NCBI RefSeq assembly: GCF_000174355.1
Contig: NZ_ACIS01000010.1
Coordinates: 62,001 to 126,000 of the forward strand
Source: Pseudogulbenkiania ferrooxidans 2002
GTDB lineage: Bacteria > Pseudomonadota > Gammaproteobacteria > Burkholderiales > Chromobacteriaceae
DNA length: 64,000 nt
Direction: 5' to 3'
The notes under the pieces were generated by a model, which was not told the DNA's origin, did no database searches, and saw nothing but the letters and a program-made list of their open reading frames with translations. Positions 43,247 through 52,458 of the stretch are shown piece after piece. The stretch's first letter is position 1. The number at the start of each line of letters is the position of its first letter. Position numbers and translations under genes: made by a program.

Positions 43247-44011
43247 TTAGCGATCCTCGATCATGATCCAGCCATTATTCATGTCCTTGCACTTCGCCAG
43301 TGCCTTGCGGGCAATGGGAATGTTCTTGTACGCATTGGGATTGCCCAGACATCGGTCATCCTGGACCAGTTGTACACGGCCAGTGGCATCTTTTTGCAGG
43401 CGCAGCAACAGGGTTTGTTCCCGCCAGTCCTTGCCGATGTCCTGTGCCCGCTGCGCCAGTTTGCCGTCGGTCAGGTAGTAGCTGACGGTCAGCAGGAGGC
43501 CGTCAGCTCCCTTGCCCGCCCCGCCCAGAGCCCTGGTGCCATTGCAAAAGGTAGCGTGATTGTTTTCCGGTAGATTGATTTTGATGGAGGTGACCGGGTT
43601 GAGCTTCTTGTCATGCAGAAACAGGGCACACACCCCACCGCCGGGTATGGCGGGTCGGTTTATTTTCATGCGGACCTCTTCCCGGTTCCGACGTATTTGT
43701 TCCGCAGACTGATAATGTACTGACCACGCATAGTAATCCACACCATTCCAGAGCAGGTGAGCCCTACTCAGGTCTGCTAAGCCATTGGTCGGAGTGATAC
43801 CTTCGTTGCTGGCTGCAATATCCTGCAGCACACGCTGTTCCCAAGTTTGCTTGAATTTCTCTTGCTCTGGCGTGATTCGCTCTTCCATTGTCATCTGGTC
43901 TTGGTTTTTGGTTGAACCAGCGAATTTGGTATCCACGGCAAGCTCGGCCTGCGCGTAGGTCATTCCGAGTACACACAGGGCGCTAGCCAGCCATTTTGCA
44001 GTACTGTTCAT
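43247..44011 (-). CDS. Probable periplasmic immunity protein for the muramidase effector
   Basis: A 254-residue precursor with a Sec signal (MNSTAKWLASALCVLGMTYA, cleavage after AQA). The mature part has exactly four Cys (GGGVCALF, ATFCNG, DDRCLG, LAKCKD), enough for two disulfides in the periplasm. No enzyme motif is seen. Its ATG overlaps the effector stop by 29 bases, so the genes are coupled, as is usual for effector-immunity pairs. Muramidase effectors act on the wall and need periplasmic immunity. The role is inferred from context. GC content is visibly below that of the core genes. Confidence 0.65.
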   Translation of the reverse strand: MNSTAKWLASALCVLGMTYAQAELAVDTKFAGSTKNQDQMTMEERITPEQEKFKQTWEQRVLQDIAASNEGITPTNGLADLSRAHLLWNGVDYYAWSVHYQSAEQIRRNREEVRMKINRPAIPGGGVCALFLHDKKLNPVTSIKINLPENNHATFCNGTRALGGAGKGADGLLLTVSYYLTDGKLAQRAQDIGKDWREQTLLLRLQKDATGRVQLVQDDRCLGNPNAYKNIPIARKALAKCKDMNNGWIMIEDR

Positions 44012-45365
44012 AGGCTTCCTTCAGTTTGACGTCGTAATTGTAAGTTTTGTAGCTCGGGCCATTGTAATGTTTGGCAATATTGGCCCAGTCCTTGGCCTTG
44101 ACCGCGGCCCACAGGCCAGGATTTTTTTCGATAAATCCGGCCAACAGTTCGATCTGGCCGGCTTCGTTCCGGCACATCATCTGCACAAACGTTTCAACCT
44201 CGGTCGCGTTACATGCAGCATGATTGAATCCCATGACCTGGAATTTGCCCCACGAGGCGGATTTGAGTGCGGCTTCTGAATTCCGGCCGTAAGCATTGAT
44301 CAGGCGCAGATAATCCTGCCTGTTGTCGTAAATATCTTCATTGTCCACGCGGCCGTCGGGCAGGGCCTTGTCTTCCTGCTTCAGGTATTTGGCCTTGCGG
44401 TATGCCACTGGCCAGCAAATATCCGGATAGATGTCATATGGGCTTTTGCAACCTGGCACTCCCGGTCCGTGATAGCGCTTCTTTTTGCTATTGAAATGCG
44501 GCCCATTGGCACAGGTTAATCGGTGAAAGTGGTGCCGCTCGAAGACCAGTTTGGGGGCATGCACCTTGTGCGCATGGGTGTCGTTGATCACCCAGAATGC
44601 CGAGCGGCCACCGGACTCGACCTTGGCGATTGCCTTGAGCACGTTGACTTCGCACTTGAGATCGCGCGCTAAGTTGCTCCAATCATCTTTCGAGATCGGT
44701 TTTTCCTCAAAGGCCTGCATGTATTGCAGCAGTTGTTTTGGCAGATCGACACCGATCTCAATAACCGATTCCCCTTCCTTGCCTTTTTTCTTTTTCTTTT
44801 TGACATCGGGGTTATTGGGCACAGGGTTGCCAGCTGGTTTTTTCGGCAAATCAGGCTTGGCTTTGGAGGGCACTGGCTTTTTATCCGCAGGTGTCGGTGT
44901 GGTTGGTGCGCCGGCAGGATGTGGCTCCAACTGATCCTTGAACGATATATAGGGGCTAACCAGCGTGATCAGTTTTTCACCGTAACCAGATACGGTAGCT
45001 CCCAATCGCTGCCAGTTACCCATGAAGTCCTTGGCCAGGATCTCAACTGTGGAGTCAGCATGACGGGTCACCTTCTCATCTGACAGGCCATTTTTTTCGG
45101 CTTTCCCATGATGGGCCTTGCCGTCAATCACCAGTTGATATGCCAGGTTCTCTATTGGATGGCGCAATGCATCCAGAAACAGTACTCTGATTGAAAAGGC
45201 GGCGCGTTCGCTCAGATAAATGGGCTGGCCGACCTGCAGCCTGTTCGGATTTTGCAGCTTATTGAGCTTGATCAGCTTGGATAGCGGCACGCCCCGGCTT
45301 TTGGCGATGAGACTGAGCGTGTCGCCTTCTTGGACAATATGAATCTCAGTTGGCATCTGCGTCAT
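43983..45365 (-). CDS. LysM-muramidase T6SS effector
   Basis: The 460-residue protein has a LysM domain (about 4-52; IHIVQEGDTLSLIAKSRGVP) and a beta-rich middle domain (55-150). A linker with poly-Lys follows, then a C-terminal N-acetylmuramidase-type domain (about 215-455) with IAKVESGGRSAF holding the likely catalytic Glu, LVFERHHFHRLT, YLRLINAYGRN and ALKSASWGKFQVMGFNH. There is no signal peptide, consistent with delivery by VgrG. The ATG at 45365 has GAGG ahead of it and overlaps the vgrG stop by 20 bases. Hydrolysis of the neighbour cell wall is the expected action. Confidence 0.82.
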   Translation of the reverse strand: MTQMPTEIHIVQEGDTLSLIAKSRGVPLSKLIKLNKLQNPNRLQVGQPIYLSERAAFSIRVLFLDALRHPIENLAYQLVIDGKAHHGKAEKNGLSDEKVTRHADSTVEILAKDFMGNWQRLGATVSGYGEKLITLVSPYISFKDQLEPHPAGAPTTPTPADKKPVPSKAKPDLPKKPAGNPVPNNPDVKKKKKKGKEGESVIEIGVDLPKQLLQYMQAFEEKPISKDDWSNLARDLKCEVNVLKAIAKVESGGRSAFWVINDTHAHKVHAPKLVFERHHFHRLTCANGPHFNSKKKRYHGPGVPGCKSPYDIYPDICWPVAYRKAKYLKQEDKALPDGRVDNEDIYDNRQDYLRLINAYGRNSEAALKSASWGKFQVMGFNHAACNATEVETFVQMMCRNEAGQIELLAGFIEKNPGLWAAVKAKDWANIAKHYNGPSYKTYNYDVKLKEAYEQYCKMAG

Positions 45366-48248
45366 CTTCAACCTCGTGTTCTTGGCTGGACCAATCGGCC
45401 ATGCTTTCTTCCATGTGCCAGCTTTCTGCAAGCATCAACATATGGTTGACTTTCTCCGGTGAGCTGGCCGTGACGCTGGCTGACTCCGTGTTGTCCTGTG
45501 TGGCGTGTAGTACGGCTAATTGCTGGTTACCAAGTAGACTTCGAGATTGGTACGAAGCGGGAAATGGTAGCCACTCACCAGGAAAGGACGACCAATCAAG
45601 TTTCTGGCTATGACAAGGCGTATCTTTGCTAATTGGCATAGTTGTCATGGGGACATTCATGCTCGTCGGCCCGCTCAACGCATGCTCCGCCCCCTTCACG
45701 CTGACCGTGCCGGGGCAGTGGATGTCGATATTGCCGCCGGACAGCTTGATGTAGCCGCCGCCGCTGGTGAGCAGGATTTCTTCTTTGGCGATCACCACTA
45801 CCTTGCCCTTGCAGGAGGTGATGGTCACATCCCTGTCTGCAGTCAGCTCCATCGCATCGCTCTGCGCCTGGACCTGCACCTTGCCCTTGGCCGCGATCAG
45901 CTTGAGGCTGATTGAGTCCTTCACTCCGGCGACGAACAGGCTGATGTGCTGCCCCACGTTGTGCAGCCAGCGCCGGCCCGAGGTCTGCTGGGTGTCGCGC
46001 TGGGCTATTTGGTCGAGATTGGTGCCGGCGGCCAGGGTGAGGCTGTTGTCGGTGGTCGCGGCGAGGCCGGCCGGGGCACTGAGGATCATCAGCGGTTGTT
46101 GGCCACCCTGTTCTTTCGCGGTCTTGCCTTCTTTGTCGGGTTGCTGCCGGCCTCCCACGCTTTCAGTGCCTGCACGTGGTGTTGCAGGTGGCCGTCGGCT
46201 TTGTTCGCGCCTTTGCCGTTGTCGGGCTTGATCTCGGTGGGCCCGGTTTCGACAGAGTCGGCCAGCTGCGCGGTAGCGGTCTCGCCCAGCGATTGGCTCA
46301 GGCTCAGCGCGGCGTCGAGCTGGCTTTGCGCGCCGTCGCGCGCCAGTTGTTTGCCGGAGGCTGAGGGCTGCGCTTCGGTGCTGAGCAGCAGGCCGTGGCC
46401 GGCGCGGATGGCGCCGTGGCGGTCGGTGCGCAGTTCGAAGCCCTCGCCGCGCGGCGTGGCTTTGCCGTCGGTTCTGGGGTGGGTGAGGTAGCCCTGGTTG
46501 AGCTGCGTCTGGCCGTGCTCGCTGCTGAGCTTGGCGCGCACTTCGCCAGGTGTGTCGTCGAACAGCAGTTCGTTGTACTGGCCGCCCTGGTGCTCTTTCG
46601 ACTTGATGCCGGACAGGGTCTTGTTGGCCGGCAGGTTGCCGGCGCCGCTGAAGGCGGGCGGCGGGTGGCTGCCGTTGTACAGCACGCCGGTGATGACCGG
46701 GCGGTCGATGTCGCCTTCGAGGAAGTCGACCAGCACTTCCTGGCCGATACGCGGGATGAACTGGTGGCCCCAGCCGGCGCCGGCCGAGGGCATGGCGACG
46801 CGCAGCCAGCAGCTGGAGGTGTCGTCGAGGTTGGCGCCGATCGTCGGGTGTTCGTCGGGACGCTGCCAGTGGAACTGGACCTTGATGCGGCCGTGGGCGT
46901 CGGTGTGCACTTCTTCGTTGGCCGGGCCGACTACCGTGGCGGTCTGGGCGCCGCGCGCGGTGGGCTTGGCCAGCGTGGTGCCGGCGTAGGCCGGGGTGAG
47001 CGGCAGGCCGCGGCGCTGGGCGCTGAAGGTGGTGTGGTACGGAACGTCGCTTGCCGACGTGTCGGCCCCCGCGCCGGCGGTCGACGTTGGCCGAAGGCTG
47101 GGCGGCAGGGCCCGTGCCAGGTCGGTCGGCAGGTTGTTGCGGGCGGTGAAGGTCTGGCGCGTGACGATGAATTCGCGCTGTTCGGGAGCGTCTCCCTCGT
47201 GCGCCGGGTGATCGTCGAGGCGGAACCACTGCCCGGCGGCGAGCCCGCGCACCGAGCCGCCACCGTCGAAGCGCTTGGCCTGCGCGTCGTGCGCCTGCTG
47301 GCGCAGCCGCGCGTAGTGGGCGAGCTGGCCGGCGTAGTACGGGCCGGGGACGTCGTAGTCCTGCAGGCTGCTCTGCAGCCGCGTCCCATCGGAGCCCTGC
47401 TCGACGGCGCTGGACTCGCCGCTGTGGCCGGTGGCGACCGGCTGGTAGTCGAAGCTGGCCAGCGCCACGCCGCCGGGCACGATCCGGCGCGCGCCATCCC
47501 AACGGGTGAGGCCATCCTCTTCCTCGGTGGCATCGCTGCGGTGGAAGCGCACCCGCTCCACCCCGGCGGCCGGCGGCGAATACGGGTCGTCGAAGGCGAC
47601 GAGCTGGACCAGCGGGAGAGCCCCGCGCGACGCGGCGCGACCTTGCTCGCTCGCTCCCTCTCCATGCTCGAAGCGCCAGGCCAACCCTTCTTCGTGCAGC
47701 AGGCGCACGAGGAAGTCGTAGTCGCTCTCGCGGTATTGCAGGCAGTAACTGCGGGAGGGCAGCTCGCCCGCGAGCGCGAAGTCGAGACGCTGCACCGCCG
47801 CGAACACCGGGTTGGCGGCGGCGTGTTCGGCGAACACCTGGCGCACGATATCGGGCACAGAGAGGTCCTGGAACACCCGCGAGGTACGGCGCAGGCGCAG
47901 CAGCGCGAACGGCGGCTCGACGGTGAGGGCGTACTTGGCAAAGCCGCCGTCGGCCCCCAGGCTGTCGACAGCGCTGACCACACCGCCGCGCACCTGCTCG
48001 GTCCCGTCCGCCCCGGCGAGACCGAGCCGCACCGGCACGCCGAGCAGCGACTTCAGTTCGAGCCCGGCATCGGGCGACAGGCACTCGACGCGGTAGCGGT
48101 AGCTGTCGGAGACCGCCTCGTCGCCGTGCACGGCGAGTGGCAGCAGCGTCTCGCCCCAGCGCTGGCCGTCGCCCAGGTGCAGGGTGAGGAGGCGCTGCTC
48201 CTGGCTGAAGGCGGCGGCGAAGCTGGCGAGGAGGGAGTGAAAGGCCAT
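45346..48248 (-). CDS. vgrG: VgrG T6SS spike protein, frameshifted
   Basis: The first frame (48248-46089, 719 residues) holds the gp27/gp5-like part: MAFHSLLASFAAAFSQEQRL, then PDEHPTIGANLDDTSSCWLR and VLVDFLEGDIDRPVITGVLY. It ends abnormally after KAWEAGSNP. The next frame carries the DUF2345 tail to 45346 (GLAATTDNSLTLAAGTNLDQ, VVVIAKEEILLTSGGGYIKL). The break is at a run of three C on the coding strand (46138-46140); one more C would join both frames. A recent mutation, sequencing error or slippage are all possible. The last 300 bases are AT-richer, like the effector genes. Confidence 0.88.
47086..47096 (+). repeat. Uptake-like 11-mer
   Basis: Exact 11-mer in the GC-rich 5' part of vgrG, read Leu-Arg-Pro-Thr on the coding strand. 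None lies in the AT-richer effector and immunity genes. Confidence 0.68.
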
Positions 48249-48551
48249 GGGGAGTCAGACGATAGGGATCTTGTCGGGTAACAAAATATGACAAAAGAGA
48301 GAGGCGGCATTGTCTAGCATGGTTATGCATATGGCAATATGAGGCAGTAGGGAAAAACGAAGTCGGATCTGGACGGTGTGCTATCCCAACGGTGGCGGGG
48401 CAGGGGTGTTGGGTCTTGGATAAGTAGGAGTAAGGGAAGGGAAACAGCACCCCCTGCAAGGGGGGAACCGTCGGTAGCCTTTGGCAAGAGTCAGCGGTTT
48501 TTAGGGCAAGTGGGTGGCCAGATGCTTCCTTAATTGTTTGCCCGACTATCA

Positions 48552-48596
48552 GACGAAAAAAAGGCGCGGAACTCGTCCGCGCCCAACACTCCTCGA
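48552..48596 (-). repeat. 45-bp terminator-bearing repeat, right copy
   Basis: GGCGCGGAC-GA-GTTCCGCGCC with seven T on the minus strand, 48 bases after the indolepyruvate oxidoreductase stop, which it should terminate. The remaining gap 48249-48551 is the vgrG promoter region; a hairpin CCCCCT-GCA-AGGGGG lies near 48450, and no gene is seen. Confidence 0.85.
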
Positions 48597-48643
48597 CTAC
48601 TGTTGCTTCCCTAATTCCTATTGCAGTGTGAGGCCACGGAGAT

Positions 48644-51600
48644 TCAGGCCGCCACCACGCCCTTGACGACCTTCCCCTTGCCGGCGAAGGCAGCCAGCAG
48701 TTCCTGCTGCTTCTGCTGCGCAAAGGCGTAGCTGCGGTCCTTGATCGGGCCGAAGCCGCGGATGCCTTCGGCCAACTTGGCCAGCTCCACCGCGCTGGCG
48801 AGGTTGTCGGCCTTGAGCCCCTGGAGCAGGGTGTCGACCAGCGTTTCGAACTCGCCGATCAGGCGGCGTTCCAGTTTCCGGTCGGCCTGCCAGCCGAAGA
48901 CGTCGAGCGGGGTGCCGCGCAGGAAGCGCAGCTTGGCCAGCACCTTCATCGCCGGCAGCATCCACGGCCCGACGCTGATCTTCTTGGCCTTGCCGCCGGT
49001 CATCCAGCTGGCGCCGAGCTGGAAGTGCAGCGTGTAGTCGCCCTCGAAGGTGCCGTCCAGCGCGCGCAGGAATTCGCCGTCGCTGTAGAGCCGCGCCACT
49101 TCGTACTCGTCCTTGTAGGCCAGCACGTGGTAGTAGCTCTTGGCCACCGCCAGCGTCAGCGCCTGGCTGCCCGGCTTGACGCCTTCCTCGGCTGCCTTCA
49201 CGCGTTGCACCAGCGCCTTGTAGCGTTCGGCCAGGCCGGCGTTCTGGTAGGCGGTGAGCAGCTGGGCGCGGTGGTGCAGCACGGCGTCCGGTGTTTCACG
49301 TGGAACGAACTGCACCACGGCGTTGGGAGTGACCAGCGCCTCGACGCGCGCCGGGTCGTGCGCGGCGTGGCGGCCCCAGAAGAAGGCCTGCTGATTGAAG
49401 GTCACCGCGGCGCCGTTGAGGCGGATCGCTTCCATGATCGCTTCCTCGCTCACCGGCACCAGCCCCTTCTGCCAGGCGTAGCCCAGCATGAACATGTTGC
49501 TGGCGATGGCGTCGCCGAGCAGGGAGGTGGCGAGACGGGTGGCGTTGACCTCGGAGTAGTGGCCGGCGCCGACCGACTCGATGATGGCGTCCTTCATGCT
49601 GCGCGCCGGGAAGCGCTGGTCCGGGTTCTTCAGGAAGGCGCTTGTGGGCGACTCGAAGCTGTTGATGATGGCGTGGCTGAAGCCCTCGCGCATCTTGGCC
49701 AGCGCCTCTTCGGCGGCGGTCACCACCAGGTCGCAGCCGAGGATCAGGTTGGCGTCGCCGGCGGCGATGCGCACCGCGTGCAGCTGCTCCTTGTTGTCGG
49801 CGATGCGCACGTGCGACCACACCGAGCCGCCTTTCTGCGCCAGGCCGGCCATGTCGAGCACGGTGACGCCCTTGCCGTCGAGGTAGGCCGCCATGCCCAG
49901 CACCTGGCCGATGGTGACCACGCCGGTGCCGCCGACGCCGGTGACCATGATGCCGTAGGGGTGGTGCGCCGACGGCACCAGCGGCGCGGGCAACGGCGGC
50001 AGGCTGCCGAGGTTGGCCGAAGCCGCCGCCGGCTTGTGCAGCTTGCCGCCTTCGACGGTGACGAAGCTCGGGCAGAAGCCTTCCAGGCAGGAGTAGTCCT
50101 TGTTGCAGCTCGACTGGTCGATCTTGCGCTTGCGTCCCAGCGGCGTTTCCACCGGCATCACCGACAGGCAGCCCGACTTGACGCTGCAGTCGCCGCAGCC
50201 TTCGCACACGCGTTCGTTGATGAACACGCGCTTGGCCGGGTCGGGGTAGTCACCGCGCTTGCGGCGGCGACGCTTCTCGGCGGCGCAGGTCTGGTCGTGG
50301 ATCAGGATGGTGGTGCCTTCGGTCTCGCGCAGTTCCTTCTGCAGGCGGTCGAGCTCGCGGCGGTGGAACACCTCGACGCCTTCGGCCAACCCTTTCACGT
50401 TCTGGTACTTCTCCGGCTCGTCGCTGGTGATGACGATGCGCTTGACGCCCTCGGCGGCGAGCTGGCGCGTGATCATCGGCACGTTGAGCGGGCCGTCGAC
50501 GTGCTGGCCGCCGGTCATCGCCACGGCGTCGTTGTAGAGGATCTTGTAGGTGATGTTGACCTTGCCGGCGATGGCGGCGCGGATCGCCAGTAGACCGGAG
50601 TGGAAGTAGGTGCCGTCGCCCAGGTTGGCGAACACGTGGCGGGTGTTGGTGAACGGCGCCTGGCCGAGCCAGGCCACGCCTTCGCCGCCCATCTGGCTGA
50701 AGGTCTTGGTGTGCGGCTCGATCCAGGTGGCCATGTAGTGGCAGCCGATGCCGGCCAGCGCGCGGCTGCCGTCGGGCACCTTGGTGCTGGAGTTGTGCGG
50801 ACAGCCCGAGCAGTAGTGCGGCACGCGTGCGATCGCTTCGCGCGGCTGTACCAGCTGCGCTTCCTTGTCATCGTAGAACTTGAGGCGGTCGTGGATCACC
50901 GGGCTGTCGAAGATCAGCGCCAGGCGGCTGGCGATGGCGCGCGCGATCATGGCCGGGGTCAGCTCGCCCGCCGCCGGCAGCAGCCAGTCGCCGTGCGGCA
51001 GCGCCCATTCGCCCTTCTCGGCGAACTTGCCGACCACGCGCGGGCGCACGTCGTCGCGCCAGTTGTACAGCTGCTCTTTCAATTGGTATTCGATGATCTG
51101 GCGCTTCTCTTCCACCACCAGGATCTCGTCCAGCCCCTCGGCGAAGTGGCGCACGCCTTCCGGCTCGAGCGGCCAGGTCATGCCGACCTTGAAGATTCTG
51201 AGGCCGATCTCGGCCGCCAGCGCCTCGTCGATGCCGAGGTCGTCGAGCGCCTGCATCACGTCAAGGTAGCTCTTGCCGGTGGTGATGATGCCGAGGCGCG
51301 GCTGCGGCGAATCGAGCACGATCCTGTTGAGGTGGTTGGCGCGGGCGTAGGCCAGCGCGGCGTACAGGCGGTGGTGCAGCACGCGCTTTTCCTGCGCCAG
51401 CGGGGTGTCGGGCCAGCGGATGTTGAGGCCGTCCGGCGGCAGTGGGAAGTCGTCCGGGATCACCACATTGATGCGCTCGGGCGAGACGTCGACGATGGCG
51501 GCGCTCTCCACGGTGTCGGTGATGGCCTTGATCGACACCCAGCAGCCGGAGTAGCGGCTCATCGCCCAGCCGTGCAGGCCGAAGTCGAGCACTTCCTGCA

Positions 51601-52126
51601 CCCCGGACGGGTTGAGCACCGGGATCATGCTGGCGGCGAGGATGTGGTCGGACTGGTGCGGGAAGGTGGAGGACTTGGCGGCATGGTCGTCGCCCGCCAC
51701 CAGCAGCACCCCGCCGAACTGGCTGGTGCCGGCCACGTTGCCGTGCTTGATGACGTCGCCGGAGCGGTCCACGCCCGGGCCCTTGCCGTACCACATGGCG
51801 TACACGCCGTCGTACTTGGCGCCTTCGAACAGGTTGACCTGCTGCGTGCCCCACACCGCGGTGGCGGCGAGGTCCTCGTTGATGCCGGGGTGGAACACCA
51901 CGTTGTGTTGCTTGAGATACGGCTCGGCCTTCTGCATCGACAGGTCGACGTTGCCGAGCGGCGAGCCGCGGTAGCCGGTGACGTAGCCGGCGGTGTTCAG
52001 TCCGGCGGCGCGGTCGCGCTCCTGTTGCATCATCGGCAGGCGCACCAGCGCCTGGATGCCGGTCATGAATACTTGCCCGGTGGGCGCGGTGTACTTTTCT
52101 TCCAGATCGACATGGCGGATCGACAT
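48644..52126 (-). CDS. Indolepyruvate ferredoxin oxidoreductase family protein (fused alpha/beta)
   Basis: The 1160-residue fusion oxidatively decarboxylates aryl or branched 2-oxo acids to acyl-CoA with TPP and iron-sulfur clusters. The N-terminal half has GYRGSPLGNVDLSMQKAEPY, FHPGINEDLAATAVWGTQQ and the TPP region NLGDGTYFHSGLLAIRAAIA. CEGCGDCSVKSGC and CNKDYSCLEGFC bind clusters. The C-terminal gamma-type domain starts at MVTGVGGTGVVTIGQVLG. Single-polypeptide forms like this occur in aerobic proteobacteria. A parS-like site and three uptake-like motifs lie inside. Confidence 0.93.
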   Translation of the reverse strand: MSIRHVDLEEKYTAPTGQVFMTGIQALVRLPMMQQERDRAAGLNTAGYVTGYRGSPLGNVDLSMQKAEPYLKQHNVVFHPGINEDLAATAVWGTQQVNLFEGAKYDGVYAMWYGKGPGVDRSGDVIKHGNVAGTSQFGGVLLVAGDDHAAKSSTFPHQSDHILAASMIPVLNPSGVQEVLDFGLHGWAMSRYSGCWVSIKAITDTVESAAIVDVSPERINVVIPDDFPLPPDGLNIRWPDTPLAQEKRVLHHRLYAALAYARANHLNRIVLDSPQPRLGIITTGKSYLDVMQALDDLGIDEALAAEIGLRIFKVGMTWPLEPEGVRHFAEGLDEILVVEEKRQIIEYQLKEQLYNWRDDVRPRVVGKFAEKGEWALPHGDWLLPAAGELTPAMIARAIASRLALIFDSPVIHDRLKFYDDKEAQLVQPREAIARVPHYCSGCPHNSSTKVPDGSRALAGIGCHYMATWIEPHTKTFSQMGGEGVAWLGQAPFTNTRHVFANLGDGTYFHSGLLAIRAAIAGKVNITYKILYNDAVAMTGGQHVDGPLNVPMITRQLAAEGVKRIVITSDEPEKYQNVKGLAEGVEVFHRRELDRLQKELRETEGTTILIHDQTCAAEKRRRRKRGDYPDPAKRVFINERVCEGCGDCSVKSGCLSVMPVETPLGRKRKIDQSSCNKDYSCLEGFCPSFVTVEGGKLHKPAAASANLGSLPPLPAPLVPSAHHPYGIMVTGVGGTGVVTIGQVLGMAAYLDGKGVTVLDMAGLAQKGGSVWSHVRIADNKEQLHAVRIAAGDANLILGCDLVVTAAEEALAKMREGFSHAIINSFESPTSAFLKNPDQRFPARSMKDAIIESVGAGHYSEVNATRLATSLLGDAIASNMFMLGYAWQKGLVPVSEEAIMEAIRLNGAAVTFNQQAFFWGRHAAHDPARVEALVTPNAVVQFVPRETPDAVLHHRAQLLTAYQNAGLAERYKALVQRVKAAEEGVKPGSQALTLAVAKSYYHVLAYKDEYEVARLYSDGEFLRALDGTFEGDYTLHFQLGASWMTGGKAKKISVGPWMLPAMKVLAKLRFLRGTPLDVFGWQADRKLERRLIGEFETLVDTLLQGLKADNLASAVELAKLAEGIRGFGPIKDRSYAFAQQKQQELLAAFAGKGKVVKGVVAA
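48766..48776 (-). repeat. Uptake-like 11-mer
   Basis: Exact 11-mer near the 3' end of the indolepyruvate oxidoreductase gene, read Lys-Leu-Ala-Glu. Confidence 0.7.
49292..49307. other. Weaker parS-like site
   Basis: TGTTTCACGTGGAACG, 14 of 16, inside the indolepyruvate oxidoreductase gene, 40 kb from the candidate oriC. Confidence 0.55.
50011..50022 (+). repeat. Uptake-like 12-mer
   Basis: Exact GGTTGGCCGAAG in the linker-coding part of the indolepyruvate oxidoreductase gene, read Ser-Ala-Asn on the coding strand. Confidence 0.72.
50380..50391 (-). repeat. Uptake-like 12-mer
   Basis: Exact 12-mer in the indolepyruvate oxidoreductase gene, opposite in orientation to the copy at 50011, read Gly-Leu-Ala-Glu. 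Confidence 0.72.
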
Positions 52127-52243
52127 GTGGGTTCTCCTCCTGTGCTCGCTTGTGGCGTCAGCGGCAACCCGCCTTGTGGGCAGGCCTTCTCCTCTTACTG
52201 TTTTAGTTCAAGGATGCCGCGCGGTAGTTTCAGCGGACTATAG

Positions 52244-52265
52244 GTAACGTTAACGTAAACGTCAA
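52244..52265. promoter_or_regulatory. Candidate operator with repeated ACGT
   Basis: GTAACGTTAACGTAAACGTCAA contains the palindrome ACGTTAACGT and three ACGT steps, 118 bases ahead of the indolepyruvate oxidoreductase gene. It resembles the TTTACGT-type boxes of LiuR-like MerR regulators of amino-acid catabolism. The rest of the 332-base gap to rarD holds nothing else recognised. Confidence 0.45.
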
Positions 52266-52458
52266 AGAGATTGACGGATCGGCATGACCCGCGTTGCGTC
52301 TGTGCCAGTGCAGCAAGTGCTAACGCAGGTGACGATTGTTCGGCCACTTGAACAGTCTTGTCTGCCAGAGCCAATTGAAGGTAGAGCGGGCGGGCGTTAG
52401 GCTACAGGGATAAAAACGGCGTGTTGCGCCGATGACCCTCCCACATCGAGATTTTCCC

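Noticed and set aside
43983-48248. A complete T6SS gene cluster
   Set aside because: No sheath, baseplate, Hcp or ClpV gene is in the window; only a vgrG effector cassette is present.
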